A DNA stretch of 6,459 nt, from positions 1-6,459 of the forward strand of contig JALWEW010000144.1 of assembly GCA_027039295.1 (NCBI GenBank). Reading direction: 5' to 3'. The stretch's first letter is position 1. Each line of letters opens with the position of its first letter. Source of the stretch: Acidilobaceae archaeon (GTDB lineage Archaea; Thermoproteota; Thermoprotei_A; Sulfolobales; Acidilobaceae). Positions 1 through 5,493 of the stretch are shown here, in pieces. The position numbers were made by a program, and so were the translations under genes. Under the pieces are notes generated by a model. That model did no database searches and was not told the DNA's origin. It was given only the letters and a program-made list of their open reading frames with translations.

Positions 1-1
1 A

Positions 2-544
2 TTCCTAGACACCACGGCCCCCCTGGACCCCTGCCTCGGCAGGGTCAACCCCCCACTGAGGAGCCCCGGGGAGCGCTTGGTGCTAGTAAAGATGCTCCTC
101 GAGGGCCGTGTCGACGCGCTGGCAAGCGACCACGCGCCCCACGAGGAGAGGGAGAAGAGCCTCCCACCCACGTGCCCCCCGGGCTTCCCGTGGCTGGAGG
201 CCTGGCCCTGGCTGGCATACAGGCTGGTAGCCTCGGGCGCCCTGGGCCTCGGGGAGTTCCACTGGCTCACCAGCAGGGGCCCAGCCCTCGTGCTGGGCCT
301 CAAGCGCTACGGGGCGCTACAGGAGGGCTTCAGGGCTAACATTCTAGCCTACGACCCCCACACCTCATGGCGCTTCCCTGGGCCCCGCTACTCGAAAGCC
401 AAGCTACACCCGGCCACCATGATGGAGCTGCGGGGCCAGCCCCTCGGGGTCTGGATAGGCGGGGCCCCAGTCTACCTCGACGGAGAGATCGTGGAGGGCC
501 GGAGGCCCGGGGTCAATCCTTTCCGGGCCCTAGGTGCTCGATAA
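2..544 (+). CDS. pyrC: dihydroorotase, C-terminal part (5' end outside window)
   Basis: Dihydroorotase interconverts carbamoyl-aspartate and dihydroorotate in cytosolic de novo pyrimidine synthesis. The frame is open from base 2, so the gene begins upstream; an internal TTG at 77 is not the real start. The visible 180 residues carry class I dihydroorotase/amidohydrolase signatures: VNPPLRS at about residues 15-21, then the metal-site block ASDHAPH followed by EEREKS and a PPGFPWLE segment. Further on are a G-LQEGFRANILAYDP segment, typical of the beta-sandwich in which cyclic amidohydrolases re-enter after the barrel, and the closing LRGQPLGVWIGGAPVYLDGEIV. The stop is TAA at 542-544. The last 32 bp overlap the end of the convergent VOC gene, so there is no room for a separate terminator. 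The N-terminal HxH metal motif lies outside the window. Dihydroorotase is preferred over hydantoinase or allantoinase because of the VNPPLR and SDHAPH pairing. Confidence 0.93.
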   Translation, partial: FLDTTAPLDPCLGRVNPPLRSPGERLVLVKMLLEGRVDALASDHAPHEEREKSLPPTCPPGFPWLEAWPWLAYRLVASGALGLGEFHWLTSRGPALVLGLKRYGALQEGFRANILAYDPHTSWRFPGPRYSKAKLHPATMMELRGQPLGVWIGGAPVYLDGEIVEGRRPGVNPFRALGAR

Positions 545-956
545 GCTCAACCAGGACCCCGTGGGCGCTCTTGGGGTGGATGAATATGTAGCGTATCCTC
601 TCGCCCGTGTATGGGTGGACTATCTCAACAGGCTCCTCGGGGACGAGGCGGGCCCCAAGGCTCCTAAGGTGCTCTATAAGCGAGTCAAGGCCCTCGACCC
701 TGAACGCTATGTGGTTGAGGCCCTCACCCCTCTTCTCCAGGAAGCTCTCCACAACGCTATCAGGGCTAGTGGGCTCCATGAGGTGGAGCTGGGTCTCGCC
801 GAGGGGCTCCATCCTAATCCTTATCTTCTCGTTATCAAGCCTCCATCCGCCCCTGAACTCGAAGCCGAACATCCTCTTGAAGTCCTCAGCCGCCTTGTCC
901 ACGTCCCTAACGGCTATGACGACCTCCTCGAGGCCGAGGATCCTGAAGCCCCCCAC
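513..956 (-). CDS. VOC-superfamily protein, methylmalonyl-CoA epimerase-like, with altered metal ligands
   Basis: This 147-residue protein has the size and two-module layout of methylmalonyl-CoA epimerase, which interconverts the R and S epimers of methylmalonyl-CoA in a cobalt- or zinc-type metal site. Family landmarks are VVIAVRDVDKAAEDF (12-26), PTSPDSVVESFLEKRGEGLNHIAFRV (62-87) and IFIHPKSAHGVLVEL (124-138). H82 and E137 sit where two of the four metal ligands belong. The first ligand, normally the His of an 'IDHV' motif, is E11 (LEEVV). The second, normally Glu or Gln, is H58 (LHLME). The activity therefore cannot be taken for granted, and another VOC lyase, isomerase or dioxygenase role is possible. 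The start is GTG at 956, because an in-frame TGA lies just two codons upstream; there is no strong ribosome binding site. It converges with and overlaps pyrC by 32 bp. No mutase gene is visible nearby. Confidence 0.85.
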   Translation of the reverse strand: MGGFRILGLEEVVIAVRDVDKAAEDFKRMFGFEFRGGWRLDNEKIRIRMEPLGETQLHLMEPTSPDSVVESFLEKRGEGLNHIAFRVEGLDSLIEHLRSLGARLVPEEPVEIVHPYTGERIRYIFIHPKSAHGVLVELIEHLGPGKD

Positions 957-1029
957 CGCTCAGCCCCAGCCCGGAAGGGGGATGCTGTCGCTATTCATTC
1001 CTTCAATGCGGGCTTGTTAGTAGCGTGGA

Positions 1030-1094
1030 GGCGGTCCGCGGAGTAACCTGGCCTCATGCACGCTCGGTTGAAACCGGGTTCCAGTCATCCCGCC
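1030..1094. other. foldable intergenic segment (candidate leader structure or small RNA)
   Basis: The 193-bp spacer 957-1149 holds no convincing gene. Within it, GGCGG (1030-1034) can pair with CCGCC (1090-1094), enclosing about 55 bases. Inside, AACCTGG (1044-1050) can pair with CCGGGTT (1074-1080) through one G-U pair when read on the plus strand. An alternative pairing joins CTGG (1047-1050) with CCAG (1081-1084), and a small CGGT-TGAA-ACCG hairpin is also possible. The left edge of the fold on the minus strand lies about 30 bases downstream of an AT-rich TATA-like box at 1119-1131. The segment could therefore be the start of a ~140-nt leader for the VOC gene, or a short RNA. The G-U pair favours the plus strand, whereas the promoter-like box favours the minus strand, so the evidence is mixed. 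Confidence 0.25.
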
Positions 1095-1118
1095 TAGAAA
1101 AGCGTGGGGTTGGAGGGT

Positions 1119-1131
1119 AGTTTTATTAAAA
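1119..1131 (-). promoter_or_regulatory. TATA-like box in the spacer upstream of the VOC gene
   Basis: The minus strand reads CTTTTAATAAAACT in an otherwise GC-rich spacer, which resembles an archaeal TATA element. Initiation 25-27 bases downstream would fall near 1098-1100, giving the VOC gene a leader of about 140 bases that contains the foldable segment 1030-1094. The same T-rich run could instead be the end of the dehydrogenase operon's terminator. Confidence 0.3.
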
Positions 1132-1148
1132 GAGGGCCCCCGGGGGCC
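1120..1148 (-). terminator. possible terminator of the dehydrogenase operon
   Basis: One base after the TAG stop of the DAO-family gene is the perfect 14-bp palindrome GGCCCCCGGGGGCC (1135-1148), able to form a 5-bp stem with a 4-base loop. On the minus strand it is followed by CTCTTTTAATAAAAC. A GC hairpin followed by a T-rich run is terminator-like. In archaea the T-rich run alone can be enough, so the role of the palindrome is uncertain. Confidence 0.45.
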
Positions 1149-1149
1149 G

Positions 1150-2274
1150 CTAGGCCTTGCGGGGCCTGAAGGCCTCGAGGTCCGGGTCCTTGGTGCCGCT
1201 CGCTATCTCCTTGGCGGCCTTAGCCGCCGCTACGGGGCCCACGGAGAGGCCGTAGTCGTTGAAGCCGTAGATGTGGTATACCTTGCCGGGGTACTTGGTG
1301 CTCCACCCGACCACTGGTAGGTCGTCGGCCGTGAAGTCCACGAAGGCGCCCCAGGACCTGAGTATGTTAACGTATGCGAATGCTGGCAGCAGCTTCACTA
1401 CAAGCGTGCTGGCCCTCTCGAGGAACTCCAGGCTGTCCTCAGTGCTGAGCTCGGGGTTCTCGAAGCCCATGTTGTCTATTGTTGCCACGAACTCCTTCCT
1501 GACGGTTTGGAGGAACCTGAAGGACTGGCTGTGGACCCTGATCGTGGCCTTTATACTGTACTTGAAGGGCTCCGTTACCAGCCCGGCGGCGTACATGGGC
1601 TTGACCTCAGCGCCGGGCTCGTCGCCTAGGAGTGCTAGCACCTTGGGTGAGGCGGCGCCCGCGGCTACAACGATGGCGTCGCCGGTGAACTCCTTGCCAG
1701 TGCTAGTGACTACTCTGACGCCTTCCTCCTTGACCTCGGCCTTCACCACCTCCTCGAACGTGTAGGTCTCGGCTCCCTGGATCCTCGCGGCCGCTATGAG
1801 GGCCCACGTCACTGGGTGGGGCATTAGCTTGTAGTCGTTCGGCGTTATGAATGCCTTGTAGAACGCGTTGGGGTCCAGCTGGGGGAAGTACTCCCTAGCC
1901 TTCTCGGGGTCAGCCTCTATGACCTCGGCCCCCGCCTCCCTCCAAATGGCAGCTAGCTTCTTGAGGTCCTCGTACTCCTCCTCGTTGAAGGCTACAGCTA
2001 TGTGCGGGCTATCATCATTCATGAACCTCTGGGCGAAGGGCACGCCCAGCTCGGCCGCCTTCTTCTGGAACTCTAGTATGTGGTCCTTCGTCTGGAGGGC
2101 GAGCTTCACTAGCTCGGGCTTCCTCTGCTGGACAGTTATGCTCCCCGTGGCCCTGCCGGTGGCGCCGTAGGTGAAGTAGCGGGCCTCGAGTAGGGTGACC
2201 TTAACACCCTCCGACACGAGGGCCTCGGCCACGCGGGCGCCTATTATTCCCCCGCCAACCACTATGACCTTCAC
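1150..2274 (-). CDS. DAO-family FAD-dependent dehydrogenase, catalytic (beta) subunit
   Basis: This 374-residue protein is a DAO-fold flavoenzyme, the family of sarcosine oxidase beta, glycine oxidase, D-amino-acid dehydrogenases and the beta subunit of archaeal dye-linked L-proline dehydrogenase. Such enzymes oxidise the C-N bond of amino acids or secondary amines. The N-terminus has the Rossmann signature GGGIIG (7-12) with ribose-binding E30 at the end of strand 2, then GATGRATGS (37-45). A second FAD-contact segment is GDAIVVAAGAAS (198-209), and the closing FAD segment is DLPVVGWS (318-325) with YGFNDYGLSVGPVAA (336-350). The protein contains no cysteine, so the Cys-linked flavin of monomeric sarcosine oxidase is excluded. 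Electrons presumably leave through the Fe-S subunits encoded just upstream. The GTG start at 2274 overlaps the preceding TGA as GTGA, with GGTGG six bases before it. It is the last gene of the operon; proline, sarcosine or a D-amino acid are possible substrates. Confidence 0.88.
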   Translation of the reverse strand: MKVIVVGGGIIGARVAEALVSEGVKVTLLEARYFTYGATGRATGSITVQQRKPELVKLALQTKDHILEFQKKAAELGVPFAQRFMNDDSPHIAVAFNEEEYEDLKKLAAIWREAGAEVIEADPEKAREYFPQLDPNAFYKAFITPNDYKLMPHPVTWALIAAARIQGAETYTFEEVVKAEVKEEGVRVVTSTGKEFTGDAIVVAAGAASPKVLALLGDEPGAEVKPMYAAGLVTEPFKYSIKATIRVHSQSFRFLQTVRKEFVATIDNMGFENPELSTEDSLEFLERASTLVVKLLPAFAYVNILRSWGAFVDFTADDLPVVGWSTKYPGKVYHIYGFNDYGLSVGPVAAAKAAKEIASGTKDPDLEAFRPRKA

Positions 2275-2600
2275 TGCTCGCCACCCTCCTCCAGCCTAGC
2301 GAACACCGCGAAGGGGACGGGCTGCAGGGGAGGCCTCCTCTTCGGCACGAGCTTGTCTGGGTCGAGCTGAACGCCTATCTTACGTAGCTCCCCCGAAAGG
2401 ATCCTCTGGAGGTGCTGCAGGCACCCCCTACCCTGGCAGAAGCCCGTTACGGCGCCGCTCATCCTCCTGTAGGTGTCGGCGTCGAAGGAGCCGAGGAACT
2501 TCACCATAGCGTTGAACGCCTGTATCATCTCCTCCTGCGTTACGTCCATGCACCTACAGACGATCGCGGGGTGCTCAAACCTGTGGGTCTCACTGCTCAT
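2271..2600 (-). CDS. BFD-like [2Fe-2S]-binding small subunit
   Basis: This protein of about 109 residues carries the bacterioferritin-associated-ferredoxin-like motif: C-x-C (VCRCMDV, Cys 15 and 17) and C-x4-C (GFCQGRGC, Cys 55 and 60), numbered from the ATG. It should bind one [2Fe-2S] cluster. The tail RRPPLQPVPFAVFA resembles the end of BFD domains attached to the alpha subunits of opine, sarcosine and HCN-forming oxidases, and the small subunit of the Thermococcales proline dehydrogenase. Here it is a separate gene, so it probably acts as an electron relay between the DAO subunit and the rest of the complex. A GTG three bases upstream (2603) would leave only three bases after GGAGGTGA, whereas ATG at 2600 gives six, so ATG is chosen. 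It overlaps the preceding gene by 11 bp and the next by 4 bp, pointing to translational coupling. Confidence 0.87.
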   Translation of the reverse strand: MSSETHRFEHPAIVCRCMDVTQEEMIQAFNAMVKFLGSFDADTYRRMSGAVTGFCQGRGCLQHLQRILSGELRKIGVQLDPDKLVPKRRPPLQPVPFAVFARLEEGGEQ

Positions 2601-3183
2601 CACGTATCACCTCCACATACTTAGCCTCAAAAGCACACTCGCCCGGGACGAGTACGTTAACAAGTATGGTGCCGAAGCGCGGGCTCTTAATAACAGTGTA
2701 TACCTCGCCGTCGCATAGGTAGCGGTGGCCCCTATCATAGACCCTGACCTTCTCGCCCTTCTTGGGTATGGGGAGCATCTCGTAGGGTATGGAGACGAGC
2801 CATAGCTTCTCGGCATCCGGCCTCTTACCCTTGAGCCTCTTCTCGCCGAACTTGGGGTAGACTATGGTTATCGCCAGGCCTGGGCATGCCTGGGCGCAGA
2901 GGGTGCAGCCGGTGCACTTCTCCCATATGACCTTGGGCTTATCGTTCATCGTCTCCATGACGACCGCGCCCGTGGGGCAGACGTCGTGGCAGGGCGTGCA
3001 GGGTATGTTCTCGAGGCAGTCGAAGATCGGCACGGGTATGCCCTTCTCCACTATCTCGCCCGGGGGCAGGTTGCCGGCCCTCCTCAGGTCCTCCAGGGAG
3101 ATGTAGCCAGCGTTGAGTTCCTTCTGCATCTCGAGGAGCTCCTCGGCCTCAACCCTCTTGGGCTTACCCTCACTACTGCTCAC
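2590..3183 (-). CDS. 8-Cys ferredoxin-like (2x[4Fe-4S]) electron-transfer subunit
   Basis: This 197-residue cytosolic protein has eight cysteines arranged for two [4Fe-4S] clusters. The first set is C56-x5-C62-x2-C65-x3-C69-P and the second is the classic C90-x2-C93-x2-C96-x3-C100-P (KCTGCTLCAQACPG). The first set has five residues rather than two between its first two cysteines. About 50 residues precede the clusters, including LPPGEIVEKGIPVPIFDC. About 95 residues follow, with beta-rich stretches and two further cysteines (C157, C183). It resembles the ferredoxin-like (gamma, PdhF-type) subunit of four-subunit archaeal proline dehydrogenase and is expected to carry electrons between flavins. 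GTG 3183 is chosen because GGTGA ends six bases upstream; GTG 3189 would abut that site directly. It lies 17 bases after the alpha-subunit stop and overlaps the BFD-like gene by 11 bp. Confidence 0.88.
   Translation of the reverse strand: MSSSEGKPKRVEAEELLEMQKELNAGYISLEDLRRAGNLPPGEIVEKGIPVPIFDCLENIPCTPCHDVCPTGAVVMETMNDKPKVIWEKCTGCTLCAQACPGLAITIVYPKFGEKRLKGKRPDAEKLWLVSIPYEMLPIPKKGEKVRVYDRGHRYLCDGEVYTVIKSPRFGTILVNVLVPGECAFEAKYVEVIRDEQ
2607..2614 (-). promoter_or_regulatory. strong ribosome binding site fixing the BFD-like gene start
   Basis: The minus strand reads GGAGGTGA, a full match to the archaeal 16S 3' end. It lies six bases before ATG 2600, inside the coding region of the upstream ferredoxin-like gene. 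The GTG at 2603 would be too close. Confidence 0.8.
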
Positions 3184-3189
3184 ACCCAC

Positions 3190-3199
3190 TCACCCCCCC
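3190..3199 (-). promoter_or_regulatory. ribosome binding site deciding the ferredoxin-like gene start
   Basis: The minus strand reads GGGGGGGTGA, placing GGTGA exactly six bases before GTG 3183 and directly against GTG 3189. The spacing matches that of the next two genes in the operon, which favours 3183. Confidence 0.6.
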
Positions 3200-3200
3200 A

Positions 3201-4691
3201 TCACTTCTGGATGAGGACCTTCTGAATGCCCTCCTTGATCCTGGCGTAGTGGGGGCTCGAGCGGAACTCGTCGAGCCACTTCATTGCGTGGGCCCTCTCC
3301 TTCTCAGCCCAGTCCGCCTTGTAGCCTAGGCTGAAGGCTGCGCTTATGCCAGCGATCTTGCCCTCCATCATCGCAGTCGAGGCCTCCTCTATGCCAGTGG
3401 CGTCGCCAGCCACGTAGACACCGTCCAGGGTGGTCTCGAGGTACTGCGTCCTGAGGGGCACGTAGCCTCCCAGCTCCCTCACGAACTTGATCTTGGCCCC
3501 CATTAGCTCTAGCAGCTCAACGCTCGGCGTGAGGCCAACGGCCATCCAGACGCCGTCCACGGCGAGGTCCTTCTCGCTGCCCGGCACGGGGCGGAACTTC
3601 TCGTCGACCTCGTATATCACGGCTCCCTCAACTTTGCCCTTACCGTAGGCCTCCCTGATCGTGTGCCTCATGAGGACGGGTATGCCCATCCTCCTGATCT
3701 TGGAGGCGTGCACGAGGTACGCAGCCGTCTTGGGGAGTATGTCTATCACGGCCTTCACCTTTATCCCCGCCTGGGCGGCCTGGTACGCTATGATAACGCC
3801 CACGTTGCCGGCTCCTATGATGAGAACCTCGTCCGCCGGCCTTATCCCGAAGACATTCATAAGGGTCTGGGCTGCGCCGGCCCCCATGACGCCCGGCAGG
3901 TCGTTGCCGGGGAAGACGAGGCTCCTCTCCATGGCGCCCGTGGCTACGACGTACCTCTTACCGCGGAGCTTGAGCACCCTGTACTCGGCGAGCCTCCTCG
4001 ACTGGAACGCCACTAGGACACCCTCGCGCCTGTAGTAGCCTATGGCCTGCGCGGAGGGGTATATGTCAACGTTCTCGTAGTCCTTTATCTCGTCCACGAG
4101 CATCTTGGCTATCTCGACTCCCCGGGTCCCGGCGTAGCTGTCCTTAGTCCCGAAGAACTTGTGTGTCTGCTTTATTAGCTGGCCCCCGAGGAAGGGGTTC
4201 TGGTCTAGCACGGCAACCTTGGCTCCAAGCTTGGCGGCCTGCATCGCCGCGCTAAGGCCGGCGGGGCCAGCGCCTATCACCACTATATCGTAGTCCTTGG
4301 TCACGTACTCAACCTTCATCTTCTTCGTGGGCGTCGGTAGCTCGGCGTCGTGCACGTCTTCCCTCTCAACTATCATGCCGTCCTCGACCAGCGTTATACA
4401 TGTCCTAACGTGTGGTATCCCGTTAACCCTCATCATGCACTGGCTGCACTTGCCTATCATGCAGAATGGGCCCCTGGGCCTCTTCAGGTGGCCGCTATAG
4501 TTGAAGTGTACTATACCCGCGGCGTAGAGCGCGGCCGCTATCGTCTCGTTCTCGTAGGCGGGTATCTCGCGGCCCTCGAAGATTATCCTGACACGCCTGC
4601 CCCGGTCGAACTTTAGCACGGGGTGCTCGTATATCCTCCTATCCACCAGCCCGCTGAGGGGGCTTGAGGCCGCTATCCCTGATCCCCCCAC
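3201..4691 (-). CDS. [2Fe-2S]/FAD/NAD-binding oxidoreductase, alpha subunit of an amine/amino-acid dehydrogenase complex
   Basis: Counted from GTG 4691 this is a 496-residue protein. An N-terminal ferredoxin-like domain (about 25-110) has C77-x4-C82-x2-C85-x12-C98 for a plant-type [2Fe-2S] cluster. A pyridine-nucleotide-disulfide oxidoreductase fold follows: FAD site VVIGAGPAGLS (137-147) with FLGGQL (167-172), ATGAMERS (250-257), a second Rossmann site IIGAGNVG (291-298) with D317 that suggests NAD(H), and the closing GVYVAGDATG (424-433). It matches the alpha subunit of archaeal dye-linked proline dehydrogenase, sarcosine oxidase, opine oxidase and HcnA/B. The BFD domain often fused at the C-terminus of relatives is instead a separate gene two positions downstream. 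The open frame reaches GTG 4751, but that lies upstream of the likely promoter; GTG 4646 (481 residues) is a good family-length alternative. It is the first gene of the four-gene operon. Confidence 0.88.
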   Translation of the reverse strand: MGGSGIAASSPLSGLVDRRIYEHPVLKFDRGRRVRIIFEGREIPAYENETIAAALYAAGIVHFNYSGHLKRPRGPFCMIGKCSQCMMRVNGIPHVRTCITLVEDGMIVEREDVHDAELPTPTKKMKVEYVTKDYDIVVIGAGPAGLSAAMQAAKLGAKVAVLDQNPFLGGQLIKQTHKFFGTKDSYAGTRGVEIAKMLVDEIKDYENVDIYPSAQAIGYYRREGVLVAFQSRRLAEYRVLKLRGKRYVVATGAMERSLVFPGNDLPGVMGAGAAQTLMNVFGIRPADEVLIIGAGNVGVIIAYQAAQAGIKVKAVIDILPKTAAYLVHASKIRRMGIPVLMRHTIREAYGKGKVEGAVIYEVDEKFRPVPGSEKDLAVDGVWMAVGLTPSVELLELMGAKIKFVRELGGYVPLRTQYLETTLDGVYVAGDATGIEEASTAMMEGKIAGISAAFSLGYKADWAEKERAHAMKWLDEFRSSPHYARIKEGIQKVLIQK

Positions 4692-4720
4692 AATCCACGC
4701 TCTTGACGGGGGGAGAACCG

Positions 4721-4735
4721 GAAATATAGCGTCTA
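4721..4735 (-). promoter_or_regulatory. promoter of the dehydrogenase operon
   Basis: The minus strand reads TAGACGCTATATTTC, with a TATA-type core near 4722-4728. Initiation about 26 bases downstream falls near 4699, just before GTG 4691, which would make the mRNA nearly leaderless. The seven bases before the TATA core are identical to those of the divergent plus-strand promoter. Confidence 0.55.
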
Positions 4736-4772
4736 CAGGCTGTAGTAGCACTAGAGCCCCTTAGACGCTATA
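4725..4772. repeat. perfect 11-bp inverted repeat spanning a divergent promoter pair
   Basis: TATAGCGTCTA (4725-4735) and TAGACGCTATA (4762-4772) are exact reverse complements separated by 26 bases. Each arm contains the start of one TATA box and the seven bases upstream of it, so the two outward-facing promoters are near mirror images. The arms may be duplicated core promoter elements, or half-sites for a regulator controlling both sides. Confidence 0.75.
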
Positions 4773-4776
4773 AAAG
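4762..4776 (+). promoter_or_regulatory. promoter of the TenA-like gene
   Basis: TAGACGCTATAAAAG contains a good TATA box (TATAAAAG, 4769-4776) in GC-rich surroundings. Initiation is expected near 4797-4800, giving a leader of roughly 94 bases before GTG 4893. On the opposite strand the same bases read CTTTTATA, but they are too close to GTG 4751 for ideal spacing. Confidence 0.6.
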
Positions 4777-4878
4777 CCCCCGACTCCCGGGCGCCCCCGT
4801 GATCCAGGCGAGGCCGGCCAGTCCTATGCGTGGGGAGCAAGGGCCCCGTGATAAGCCTCACGACTCCTCTCGCGGCTT

Positions 4879-4885
4879 GGAGGTG
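4879..4885 (+). promoter_or_regulatory. ribosome binding site fixing the TenA-like gene start
   Basis: GGAGGTG places GGTGC six bases before GTG 4893, the same spacing as in the divergent operon. The upstream GTG 4830 has no such site. An upstream CTCC (4864-4867) could pair with its GGAG (4879-4882). Confidence 0.75.
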
Positions 4886-4892
4886 CGGGGGC

Positions 4893-5489
4893 GTGGGTGT
4901 TATTGGGGACCTGAGGAGGGAGCTGGAGGGTCTCAACAGGGAGATACTGGAGGCCCCCTCCGTAGCGAGGCCGTCGATGGAGATTCTGAGGGCGTTCGTA
5001 GCCAATCAGCTGTATATCGTGCCGCACGACCTAAAGGCGCTGTCGCACTCTATGGTGAAGGCGTCGGATGCCCTTGAGAGGAGGTTTGTGAAGACCCTCA
5101 TAGACGGTGACTACCAGGCGCTCCAGGCCCTCGAGGAGCTGGCGGCCGAGGTGGGGGTCAGGTTCAGCTACAGTAGGGTCTCGCCTAGGGCGGTGGCCTA
5201 CACGCACTTCCTCCAGTGGCTAGCCCTCCACGGCACCATGGGCGACCTGGCAGTTGCGATGACAGTTAATCTACCAGTATGGGGGGAGAACTGCTCGAGG
5301 CTGGGCCGCTGGGCTGCCAGGGCCGGGGTTAGGGCTACGAGGTTCTTCGACCTCTTCAAGGGGCCCTGGGACGAGCTGGAGGGGATGGCCGAGGAGATAG
5401 CCTCTAGGTACCTCGACATGGAGAGGTACAGGTTCGTGGCCAGGGCAATCCAGTTTTACGAGAGGGAGTTCTGGCTCGCCATAGCTTAG
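4893..5489 (+). CDS. TenA/PqqC-like (heme-oxygenase fold) protein without the TenA cysteine
   Basis: This all-helical 198-residue protein resembles the TenA/THI-4 superfamily. Classic TenA hydrolyses aminopyrimidines in thiamin salvage, but many archaeal members have no known reaction. Visible landmarks are NQLYIVPHDLKALSH (38-52), with D46 at the position of the TenA active-site Asp, VAYTHFLQWL (101-110), with Y103 matching the active-site Tyr, MTVNLPVWGENCSRL (123-137), and FYEREFW (188-194), with E190 matching the C-terminal Glu. The nucleophilic Cys of the TenA 'LPC' segment is replaced by V129 (NLPVW); the only cysteine is C134, five residues on. Classic thiaminase II chemistry is therefore doubtful. 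GTG 4893 is chosen for its strong ribosome binding site; the open frame reaches GTG 4830. The gene is transcribed divergently from the dehydrogenase operon through a mirrored promoter. Confidence 0.82.
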   Translation: MGVIGDLRRELEGLNREILEAPSVARPSMEILRAFVANQLYIVPHDLKALSHSMVKASDALERRFVKTLIDGDYQALQALEELAAEVGVRFSYSRVSPRAVAYTHFLQWLALHGTMGDLAVAMTVNLPVWGENCSRLGRWAARAGVRATRFFDLFKGPWDELEGMAEEIASRYLDMERYRFVARAIQFYEREFWLAIA

Positions 5490-5493
5490 GCAT

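Noticed and set aside
534..1046. 170-residue plus-strand open frame opposite the VOC gene
   Set aside because: It is antisense to a protein with clear VOC-family motifs; its own translation shows no family motif, and long antisense frames are expected in GC-rich DNA.
1030..1094. C/D box sRNA or tRNA
   Set aside because: On the minus strand GGGATGA is near a C box and GCATGA near a C' box, but no CTGA D box is present; the length and arms do not fit a tRNA cloverleaf or T-loop.
4692..4751. N-terminal extension of the alpha subunit to GTG 4751
   Set aside because: The extra 20 residues have no family counterpart, would cover the TATA box and inverted repeat, and GTG 4751 has no ribosome binding site.
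4830..4892. N-terminal extension of the TenA-like protein to GTG 4830
   Set aside because: There is no ribosome binding site at 4830, while GTG 4893 follows GGAGGTG at the spacing used elsewhere in the window.
4799..4892. TPP riboswitch in the leader of the TenA-like gene
   Set aside because: The conserved CUGAGA core and partner segment of the TPP aptamer are absent.
4799..5077. Leaderless 92-residue frame starting at the predicted transcription start
   Set aside because: It overlaps the TenA-like coding region out of frame, has a Gly/Arg-rich composition typical of shadow frames, and shows no motif.
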